The notes beneath the pieces are model-generated. The model worked only from the letters and a program-made list of their open reading frames with translations, was not told the DNA's origin and made no database searches. Both the position numbers and the translations under genes were made by a program. A DNA stretch of 33,590 nucleotides from Spirochaetales bacterium (GTDB taxonomy: Bacteria > Spirochaetota > Spirochaetia > SZUA-6 > JAFGRV01): NCBI GenBank assembly GCA_016937215.1, contig JAFGWI010000150.1, positions 1 to 33,590 of the forward strand, written 5' to 3'. Positions 1-5,931 of the stretch are shown here, piece by piece; the first letter of the stretch is position 1; each line of letters begins with the position of its first letter.

Positions 1-35
1 AAGTCACGTGCTCTGGCCAGCTGAGCTAAGGTGGC
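1..35 (-). tRNA. tRNA 5' half, cut by the window edge (probably tRNA-Thr, UGU)
   Basis: Read on the minus strand from 35 down to 1, the sequence gives a 7-base acceptor strand (GCCACCT), T8-A9, a D-stem GCTC/GAGC enclosing a nine-base loop, A26, an anticodon 5' strand CGTGA and the loop start C-T-T. The wobble base of the anticodon is therefore U; the other two anticodon bases and the 3' half lie outside the window. The sequence around the stems resembles bacterial tRNA-Thr(UGU), but this identity is a guess from similarity. The gene starts 20 bases downstream of the methionine aminopeptidase stop codon on the same strand with no terminator between, so read-through transcription is possible. 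Confidence 0.85.
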
Positions 36-55
36 GTTATTGAGTCATGAATATA

Positions 56-856
56 TTATATCTCTGGAGGATAGTCAATACTTTTTAATAATTTTTTAGA
101 AGAAAGTGTCAAGATTTCTATGCGGTCTTTAAACACAGCTATGGTCTGTTCAAACTGGGCTGAAAGGGCCTGGTCGGCTTTCAAACTCCATTGGTCTGTC
201 AATAAAGTCAGAGGACTATTTATTGTGACCAAAGCTGGTTCTATCGTAAAAACCATTCCGGGTTTAATGGTAATGCCCTGCCCGCTTTTACCTATATGAG
301 GAACCTTAGGCCCCTCGTGTAACTGCTGACCAATACCGTGGCCAACAAAATCCTCGACCACGTAATAACCCAGTCGCCGCGCCATATTTGAAACCGCTTC
401 TCCTACATCACCCAGGGTGTTACCCGCGCGTACAGCAGCTATTCCGGCAATCAGGGATTTCCACGCTGCCGCGACAAGCGGGTGCCGGCCCTGCTTATCC
501 ACCCAGAAAGTCCAGGCACCATCGCCATACCAGCCGTTATACTCAACCGCGATGTCGATTGATAACAGGTCACCTTGTTTCAAGCGGCAGTGATCCGGCA
601 CACCATGGGCGGCCACTTGGTTAACAGAAGTGCAAATATGAGCAGGATAGCCCTGGTGTCCCTTTATAGCTGAACGGCAATGGTGTTTTTTTAAAAAATC
701 ACCAGCCAGATTATCCAGTTCAAGAGTTGTTATGCCCTCATGGATGAATGAGCTAAGATAACAGATTGTTTTCTCTACAATTTGACAACTTTTACGAATA
801 TGAGCCACATCAATGGAAGTTTTAAAGTGAATATCATCCATAAAGCGGCTAAACAC
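56..856 (-). CDS. map: Type I methionine aminopeptidase
   Basis: A 266-residue cytoplasmic metalloprotease that removes the initiator methionine from nascent proteins. The five metal ligands of the family are visible: D101 (in SIDIAVEY), D112 (in WYGDG), H173 (in VGHGIG), E206 (in FTIEP) and E236 (in QFEQ). The substrate-site histidines H84 (AHGVP) and H180 are also present. Length fits type I enzymes without the extra N-terminal zinc or SH3 module. The GTG start at 856 is preferred because AGAGG lies six bases upstream; the internal ATG at 841 has no ribosome binding site. The start overlaps the end of the upstream alcohol dehydrogenase gene by eight bases, so the two are cotranscribed. Usual map neighbours (adk, secY, infA) are absent, so this may be a second, accessory copy. 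Function is confident; sole or extra copy is unknown. Confidence 0.93.
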   Translation of the reverse strand: MFSRFMDDIHFKTSIDVAHIRKSCQIVEKTICYLSSFIHEGITTLELDNLAGDFLKKHHCRSAIKGHQGYPAHICTSVNQVAAHGVPDHCRLKQGDLLSIDIAVEYNGWYGDGAWTFWVDKQGRHPLVAAAWKSLIAGIAAVRAGNTLGDVGEAVSNMARRLGYYVVEDFVGHGIGQQLHEGPKVPHIGKSGQGITIKPGMVFTIEPALVTINSPLTLLTDQWSLKADQALSAQFEQTIAVFKDRIEILTLSSKKLLKSIDYPPEI

Positions 857-2000
857 GAAAAACCTCTTTTAAAATTTTACAACGGCTTTCCAAAGTCATT
901 GAACATGGATTACCCGACATACTGGAGCCGCTGGTTTTATTAGCCACCTCCTCTATATCGCTTTCCGAAATTGAAAAGTGGGATAAATTTAAAGGCAGTC
1001 TGAAATTGGATAAAATACAGGTGAATATCTTCTTTAACCATTCAAAAGGATCTTCTCCTCCGGCAGCAGATGCCAGTAATTTGTCAAGCTTTGATCCGAT
1101 GGATTCTCGATTGTGTTCTAGTACCGGGTTAAAAAACAATGCGCAAATCTGACCATGGGGTATATCGAATTTACCACCGATCGATGATGCAAAACCATGA
1201 ACCGCTCCCAGACCCGCGTTGGCAAGGGCAATACCGCTTATCAGTGACCCATAAGCGATGATGGTCCTGTTTTCCAGCGTGTTTTTTCCAAGTGATAATG
1301 ATAGCAAAGCAGAGAGGCTATGAACAAAACAACCCTCAACCAAAGCCGATGTCATGGGCTGGGCCTTTTTAGACACATAGGATTCAAAAAGCTGCACAAT
1401 GGCATCTAACCCTGCATAAGCCGTAACCTCGGAAGAAGCCGAAATATGCAGTTCCGGGTCAACAATAACATGAGAAGCCATAATCAATGGCGACCTCATG
1501 CTTTTCTTTACACCATGAACCGGAGATTTGATCACTGCGTTTTTACTTACTTCCGAACCTGTTCCGGCTGTAGTTGGTATGGCAATCCAAGTTAGTCCAG
1601 GTTTTACTATTGGCCGATTCTGCCCTATGCCTTCAAGATAATCCAGCACGTTTCCACCATTTGTCAAAAGCCCGGAAAGCGCTTTGGCACTGTCCAGCAC
1701 ACTTCCTCCCCCAACAGCGATCATGAGGTCTGGTGAAAAATCACGAGCCTCGTTTAGCGCGCCAGCGATTGATTCAACTGTGGGTTCATTTTTTTCAATA
1801 CGGCAAAAACGACATTGATTCCCTTTCAAAATTTGTGAGAATTCCTTATCCAATTCCAGCCGATAAAACCAGGAAGAACCAGTCAATATCAGTATTTTTA
1901 AAGGGCTCGTACCCAGAATATTATTCAATTCAAATCGTTTTCCTGGCCCGAAAATAAGACTTCCTGGTATTGAAAAATTAAAATCGTAGAGACTTGTCAT
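849..2000 (-). CDS. Iron-containing (group III) alcohol dehydrogenase
   Basis: A 383-residue cytoplasmic NAD(P)-dependent dehydrogenase of the Fe-ADH/butanol dehydrogenase family. The nucleotide-binding GGGSVLDSAKA motif is at residues 97-107 and the TTAGTGSEVS motif at 143-152. The metal site has D199 (in GLDAIVQ), H268 (in VHGFASSIGG) and H282 (in IPHGQICA). The fourth ligand, His in classical members (DALTH), is Gln203 here; from memory, a sub-group of the family carries DALTQ at this site, so this need not mean loss of function. The ATG at 2000 has AGGAGC nine bases upstream. The 3' end overlaps the aminopeptidase start by eight bases. Substrate cannot be told from sequence; a short- or medium-chain aldehyde/alcohol is the usual guess. 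No convincing promoter was found in the 143-base gap upstream. Confidence 0.9.
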   Translation of the reverse strand: MTSLYDFNFSIPGSLIFGPGKRFELNNILGTSPLKILILTGSSWFYRLELDKEFSQILKGNQCRFCRIEKNEPTVESIAGALNEARDFSPDLMIAVGGGSVLDSAKALSGLLTNGGNVLDYLEGIGQNRPIVKPGLTWIAIPTTAGTGSEVSKNAVIKSPVHGVKKSMRSPLIMASHVIVDPELHISASSEVTAYAGLDAIVQLFESYVSKKAQPMTSALVEGCFVHSLSALLSLSLGKNTLENRTIIAYGSLISGIALANAGLGAVHGFASSIGGKFDIPHGQICALFFNPVLEHNRESIGSKLDKLLASAAGGEDPFEWLKKIFTCILSNFRLPLNLSHFSISESDIEEVANKTSGSSMSGNPCSMTLESRCKILKEVFRV

Positions 2001-2143
2001 AATAAAATGCTCCTAATACCTAATTGCTGTATACTTATCTATCGGTTTGTTTTTGCTGCTTTTTTAAATTTCTTTACCAACAGGATTTTGCATCGTGAAT
2101 TCAAGGACAGGCGCCATAAATTTGATGCTCAACCTTATAGAAT

Positions 2144-2533
2144 TTAAAAATGAAACCAGGCAGTGAAGAATTTAAAAAACAATGTGAGCAGTAACATCAC
2201 AAATGAGAGAAAAAAGGCCAGTATCAGCCGGATGATTCTGCCTTTTCGCTGCCGGAAGGAATCAAAAAAAAGACAAACCAAATAGAAGACACCAACAAGA
2301 AAATTCAGCAAAGTCAATACAGAAATGATGTTGATCAATACAATCTGGGTCTGGTCAAGGAAGTTCTGAAAATTGCCAATCACAAAATAAATGATGAAAA
2401 TAAGGGTGATTAAAAAAACAAATCCAAAGATTTTGCCAAGCAACCCTGTAAGCCAGATCCAGGAATCATGAATTTCCTGTTTTATATTATGTGATGTTAT
2501 TTTTTTTATTATTTTTATCAACTCCGGCTTCAT
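2144..2533 (-). CDS. Small membrane protein of unknown function
   Basis: A 129-residue protein I do not recognise. It starts with a basic amphipathic stretch of about 25 residues (rich in Lys and Ile), followed by three hydrophobic segments at roughly residues 35-54, 64-89 and 100-126, which predict an inner-membrane protein with few soluble residues. The ATG at 2533 has AAGGGG directly in front of it with almost no spacer, an unusual arrangement that leaves the start uncertain. A TATAAT box lies about 27 bases upstream on the same strand (2560-2565) without a good -35. It is transcribed away from the SPFH/HIT pair. Coding status is supported by an uninterrupted hydrophobic frame and a fitting gap, not by homology. 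Confidence 0.6.
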   Translation of the reverse strand: MKPELIKIIKKITSHNIKQEIHDSWIWLTGLLGKIFGFVFLITLIFIIYFVIGNFQNFLDQTQIVLINIISVLTLLNFLVGVFYLVCLFFDSFRQRKGRIIRLILAFFLSFVMLLLTLFFKFFTAWFHF

Positions 2534-2537
2534 CCCC

Positions 2538-2567
2538 TTGATAGAATTTCATGATTTTCATTATAAT
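2538..2567 (+). promoter_or_regulatory. Sigma-70-type promoter for the SPFH-like/HIT operon
   Basis: TTGATA at 2538-2543, an 18-base spacer and a perfect TATAAT at 2562-2567, reading toward the gene at 2703. The predicted leader is about 130 bases and contains a weak inverted repeat (ATAGTG near 2610, CACTAT near 2640). The AT-rich -10 region also reads as TATAAT on the other strand (2560-2565), so the site may serve both directions. Confidence 0.55.
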
Positions 2568-2702
2568 GATTCCAGGCTCTAGGATGAACCAAATCATAAA
2601 AATTGTAAAGATAGTGCCAACCGGCAGCCTTCTTTTTCGACACTATTGCGGGTTTACCTAAAACAGCTCTGTTATCATTTTATCGGAAAGATTGGGAGAA
2701 CT

Positions 2703-3551
2703 ATGAAAATCTTTATCAGTTTTTTGATTATTCTTATTCTTGGCGGAGTTGTTTTTTATCTAGGATGGATCAACAATCAGATACCTTTGGGTTATATCGC
2801 GGTTATCCACACTTCCACCTCAGGATTTGTTGAACATCCGGTAAAATCCGATGAATTCACCTGGATGTGGGAAAACATTCTTCCAACCAACATGACAATC
2901 TACAAATTTTCACTTACATCCTATCAAAGTAAAATCGATTCGCCTGTTAAAGGCTATTTGTATCCATCTGGAGAAAGTTACGCGCAGGCTATTGGCCTTT
3001 CCGAGGATTTTTATTTTGAAATGGAACTTTCCCTTGTTTTCAAAATCAGGGAAAACAACCTGGTCTCCTTGGTTATCAACGAAAATCTGACACCTGATAC
3101 CTTGAACACTTACTACCAAAAAAAAGCCGAAGACATGGCTCTGGCCATTTCCAAGCTGGCTCTCAGTGATCCTCTCCTGTTTTCCGGCGGTGATTATGAA
3201 GAAAAAATCAAAGAGCAACTATCAAAGGACAATAATTTTGTTTCACTTGAAATCCTTCAGGTCATTCCCAGCAATATCAAAAAAATTCCCGATTATGATA
3301 ATTACCTTTATGCGAAAAAGTCATTTTTTGCCTTAAAAGAAGAAGAAATGAAAACAAAACTCCAGCTTATCCAGCTGGAACGTCAACGCGATGAAGAAGC
3401 CTTGAAAAAGGAAATCCAGATTATCCAGCAGATCGAGGATTATGGAAGCCTTTTGGAAAACTATCCCATTCTTATTGAATTTCTCCAATTACGGAAACTT
3501 TCTTCAGAGGAATTTTTAAAATTCTCGGAAATTAAAAACCAGGGTGAATAA
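2703..3551 (+). CDS. Membrane-anchored SPFH/band 7-like protein
   Basis: A 282-residue protein with one N-terminal membrane segment (about residues 2-22) followed by a beta-rich part whose opening (IPLGYIAVIHT, then a Gly-rich turn and EFTWMWENILPTN) resembles the start of SPFH/band 7 domains. The C-terminal third is a charged helix (about residues 200-255, rich in Lys, Glu and Gln) suited to coiled-coil assembly. The ATG at 2703 is chosen because GGGAGAA lies just upstream and the hydrophobic anchor follows at once; a TTG at 2646 in the same frame has no ribosome binding site. The stop codon shares its last base with the next ATG (TAATG), coupling translation to the HIT gene. The SPFH assignment is from general sequence look only; role unknown. 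Confidence 0.7.
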   Translation: MKIFISFLIILILGGVVFYLGWINNQIPLGYIAVIHTSTSGFVEHPVKSDEFTWMWENILPTNMTIYKFSLTSYQSKIDSPVKGYLYPSGESYAQAIGLSEDFYFEMELSLVFKIRENNLVSLVINENLTPDTLNTYYQKKAEDMALAISKLALSDPLLFSGGDYEEKIKEQLSKDNNFVSLEILQVIPSNIKKIPDYDNYLYAKKSFFALKEEEMKTKLQLIQLERQRDEEALKKEIQIIQQIEDYGSLLENYPILIEFLQLRKLSSEEFLKFSEIKNQGE

Positions 3552-4051
3552 TGCCGAAACAGGACCATAGTTATTTTTACAGCTTCAATAAACTGGATTA
3601 TGTCCAGGGTATGAAAAAACCGGAAGGCTGCATTCTCTGTCACTTGCGAGACCATCATAAAAACGTGGAAAATCTCTGTGTTCATGAGGATTCACATTTT
3701 CTGGTCAGCATTAATCTTTATCCTTATAACCCCGCCCATCTGATTGTATTTCCGAGGCGTCACGTTGAAGACATTCGTGAATATAGCGAGGAAGAGGTCT
3801 CGGCTTTGCACAGTCTGACATCCCGCTTTCTTACGGTACTTGAAGATTTATACTCGCCTAAAGGTTTTAATATTGGTTACAACCAGGGACAGGTGGCCGG
3901 TGCTTCTATTTCCCATCTCCATTGCCATATTATACCTCGCTACCCTGGTGAAATAGGTATATCCGACCTTATCGGAGGCCAACGTGTGTTAGTTGAAGAC
4001 CCCCGTGTCACCCGAAAAAAAATCCTCAACCATTTGAAAAATAGGAAATAG
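3551..4051 (+). CDS. HIT-family nucleotide hydrolase/transferase
   Basis: A 166-residue histidine-triad protein. The signature HLHCHIIP, with the H-x-H-x-H triad that forms the nucleotidyl intermediate, lies near residues 121-128 after the GASIS loop. A CILCH motif near residue 28 and a downstream His match the zinc-binding site of the branch that resembles AP4A phosphorylase or ATP adenylyltransferase (the type with NPAHLIVFPRRHV and FNIGYNQG). The likely reaction is cleavage or phosphorolysis of dinucleoside polyphosphates or related nucleotidyl compounds in the cytoplasm. The start overlaps the upstream stop by one base. A Cys lies between the second and third triad His, which is tolerated in the family. 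The exact substrate is not deducible. Confidence 0.88.
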   Translation: MPKQDHSYFYSFNKLDYVQGMKKPEGCILCHLRDHHKNVENLCVHEDSHFLVSINLYPYNPAHLIVFPRRHVEDIREYSEEEVSALHSLTSRFLTVLEDLYSPKGFNIGYNQGQVAGASISHLHCHIIPRYPGEIGISDLIGGQRVLVEDPRVTRKKILNHLKNRK

Positions 4052-4132
4052 CAGCCGCGAATCTGATTTTTCAATTTTCTCGTTTTAATAAATCAAAATA
4101 AAATCCATATTTGTCTAACCTCTTTACTTTTT

Positions 4133-4386
4133 GGACATTGCCTGGTTAGCCAGGGGCTTTATCAGGCTTGGCCATTTGGCAATAGGCTGCCGCTTCGAAG
4201 GTTTTCGTGCTGGTAATAAATACACTGTATTTATGGCTCGCTGACATGAATGCTCATTGGCATTCACTATTGACGTGATTGCTCATTGGCATTCACTGTA
4301 CACATGCGACCATGCCGGAAATTATCCGGCAAAAAAGGCTTAGCTTGCAATTTTCCAGAAAATGACAAGCCATGTGTCCCTATCCA
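4133..4386 (-). repeat. Degenerate copy A of the modular stem-loop element
   Basis: Read on the minus strand, this stretch keeps the order of modules seen in the better copies: a head resembling TAGGGAC...GGCTT near 4386-4370, an imperfect first hairpin (about 4341-4370), an AAGCCTTTTTT-like linker, a second stem with GCCGG/CCGGC partners, the CCTTCGAAGC box near 4192-4200, an AAAGCCCC remnant of the core, a short third hairpin CCTGG-TTAG-CCAGG (about 4140-4155) and a degraded tail. Many core positions are changed and the closing stem no longer pairs well. The interior of the second hairpin is enlarged and holds two copies of a 29-base tandem repeat. The assignment rests on module order rather than identity. 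Confidence 0.5.
4242..4299 (+). repeat. 29-base tandem repeat, two copies
   Basis: 4242-4270 and 4271-4299 are adjacent 29-base units differing at only a few positions. Each contains the 18-base run TGCTCATTGGCATTCACT, and the first copy also reads as an interrupted palindrome (GAATGC-TCATTG-GCATTC). The pair sits within the interior of degenerate element copy A, upstream of flaB. Confidence 0.8.
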
Positions 4387-4474
4387 TAAGCCATTTATAG
4401 CCAAATTGTGATTTAGCTGAACAAATACTAAAATTCTACCCGCTCAAACCGCCCTGAATAAAAAAATAAAAAAG

Positions 4475-4503
4475 TTGAAAAATATCTAAAGGGAATTTTT
4501 AAT
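4475..4503 (+). promoter_or_regulatory. Candidate flaB promoter
   Basis: TTGAAA at 4475-4480, a 17-base spacer and TTTAAT at 4498-4503 form a reasonable sigma-70 promoter about 110 bases before the flaB ATG. A weaker alternative nearer the gene is a sigma-28-like ATCGATAA at 4551-4558 with TTTA 14 bases upstream; its -35 is poor. Which one is used is unclear. Confidence 0.35.
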
Positions 4504-4612
4504 TAACCGAGATTCTAATTAAGAATAAAAGATTTACAGATTATGTATGTATCGATAATTTTCAAAACAGGAACAGGGATGTTCTTGCTGTAATGATATC
4601 AAGGAGGATGAA

Positions 4613-5485
4613 ATGATCATCAATCATAACATGAGCGCTCTGTTCGCCCAACGTCAATTAAAAATAAATAACCGTGATGTAGACAAAGACATGGAAAAGC
4701 TTTCTTCAGGTTTTCGCATTAATCGAGCTTCTGATGACGCCTCTGGCCTGGCTGTGTCTGAAAAAATGAGGTCTCAGATCAGGGGTCTTATTCGCGCTGA
4801 AAAAAACGCGGCTGACGGTATTTCATTTATTCAGACAGCAGAAGGATATTTACAAGAAAGTCAAAACGTTCTCCAAAGAATACGTGAACTGGCTATTCAG
4901 AGTTCCAATGGAATCTATACAGCTGAAGACAGGCTACAAATCCAGGTTGAGGTGTCTCAACTTGTTGATGAACTTAATCGCGTGGCTTCTCACGCCCAAT
5001 TTAACGGCATGAACCTTCTAACAGGTCGCTTCGCGAGGCCCACAGGAGAAAATGCAGTGACCGGCAGTATGTGGTTTCATATTGGAGCCAATATGGACCA
5101 GAGAGAGCGAGTTTATATTCATACAATGACAGCCCAAGGGCTTGGTCTTCAAGCAGTCAATGGCTATCCCCATTCAGCAACCTTTATTTCATTATCAACA
5201 CCTGACAGATCAAACATGATTATCGGAATGGTCGACGACGCTTTGTTAAAAGTAAGCAAACAACGAGCAGACTTGGGAGCTTATCAAACCCGTCTTGAGA
5301 TGGCCAGTGAGGGTCTTTTATCCGGGGCTGAAAACCTTCAAGCAAGCGAATCGCGCATTCGTGATGCTGATATGGCTGAACAGATGGTCAGTTTCGTTAA
5401 AAACCAGATACTGGTGTCATCAGCCACATCCATGCTGGCACAGGCAAACACAAAACCGCAATCCATTCTTCAATTGATGCAATAA
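4613..5485 (+). CDS. flaB: Periplasmic flagellin core protein FlaB
   Basis: A 290-residue flagellin forming the core of spirochaete periplasmic flagella. The N-terminal D0/D1 region ([46 protein letters not shown]) and the C-terminal D1/D0 region ([30 protein letters not shown]) are nearly identical in pattern to Treponema FlaB, as is the central [18 protein letters not shown]. Length equals the usual 286-290. There is no signal peptide because flagellins use the flagellar type III export system. An excellent ribosome binding site AAGGAGG lies six bases upstream. The gene stands alone between two large intergenic regions and is followed by a long inverted repeat. No chaperone, cap or other flagellar gene is in the window, so this is probably one of several flaB paralogues. 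Confidence 0.97.
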   Translation: MIINHNMSALFAQRQLKINNRDVDKDMEKLSSGFRINRASDDASGLAVSEKMRSQIRGLIRAEKNAADGISFIQTAEGYLQESQNVLQRIRELAIQSSNGIYTAEDRLQIQVEVSQLVDELNRVASHAQFNGMNLLTGRFARPTGENAVTGSMWFHIGANMDQRERVYIHTMTAQGLGLQAVNGYPHSATFISLSTPDRSNMIIGMVDDALLKVSKQRADLGAYQTRLEMASEGLLSGAENLQASESRIRDADMAEQMVSFVKNQILVSSATSMLAQANTKPQSILQLMQ

Positions 5486-5489
5486 AAGC

Positions 5490-5555
5490 GCATTACCCAC
5501 TTTTCGCGATAAATATAGCCATTTCTTAAATTCATCGCGGAATGTGGGTTAGTGC
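5490..5555 (+). terminator. Long inverted repeat after flaB, probable terminator
   Basis: The arms 5490-5510 and 5534-5555 pair over about 20 positions with a few mismatches (key paired blocks ACCCAC/GTGGGT and CGCGAT/ATCGCG) around a 23-base loop. It begins four bases after the flaB stop codon. The following sequence is only moderately T-rich, so it may stabilise the flaB mRNA 3' end as much as stop transcription. Confidence 0.55.
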
Positions 5556-5611
5556 ATTTCAAATTTTGGTTTAACATTTGTTTAGCCAAAGCTTACGTTT
5601 CGATTCAAACA

Positions 5612-5890
5612 GGTTAGGGATCGGAGCCATGAGAGCGCATTTTTTAAAAAATGCGCTCTCAAAGCGTTTTTTCCCGGTTAATTTCCGGGAAAAAACCTTC
5701 GGAGGCGGAAGCCGAAGTGGCCGAGAGCCCGGCCAGAGCCCTTTCAGGAAAGCCATTTTACATTTGGACAGCCACTTGACAAACAAAGATAACAGCCCTT
5801 TTTTAAGATTGCATAATGATCGGACAAATGTAAAATGGCCTCTCCATGGACTGATAACAAGGCGCATTGATAAAGGGCTGGGGCAACCCC
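5612..5890 (+). repeat. Copy B of the modular stem-loop element
   Basis: Head GGTTAGGGATCGGAGCC from 5612; hairpin 1 is a perfect 30-base palindrome at 5631-5660 (15-base arms); linker AAAGCG; hairpin 2 has 11-base arms at 5667-5677 and 5685-5695; core with CCTTCGGAGG and a GGC-GGAA-GCC mini-hairpin ends in AGCCCGGCC at 5734; third stem AGCCCTTT at 5737-5744 pairs AAAGGGCT at 5872-5879; tail AACC at 5885-5888 pairs the head GGTT at 5612-5615. The third stem encloses about 127 bases with their own perfect 15-base inverted repeat (5752-5766 with 5825-5839). It fills the gap between flaB and the end of the TPR gene. Reading frames across it are by-products of the palindromes. Confidence 0.85.
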
Positions 5891-5931
5891 CATCTCCTGA
5901 AAAAAAATAATAGCCCCGATAAAATGTCAAA

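Noticed and set aside
849-2000. Loss of function of the iron alcohol dehydrogenase because one metal-ligand His is Gln
   Set aside because: As I recall, a sub-group of active family members has Gln at this site; the other three ligands and the nucleotide motifs are present.
2646-2702. Upstream TTG start for the SPFH-like protein
   Set aside because: It has no ribosome binding site and would place 19 polar residues before the membrane anchor; the ATG at 2703 has GGGAGAA in front.
4242-4299. Two 29-base repeats as a minimal CRISPR array
   Set aside because: The copies are directly adjacent with no spacer, there are only two, and no cas1 or effector gene is in the window. The Cas2-like gene is 17 kb away.
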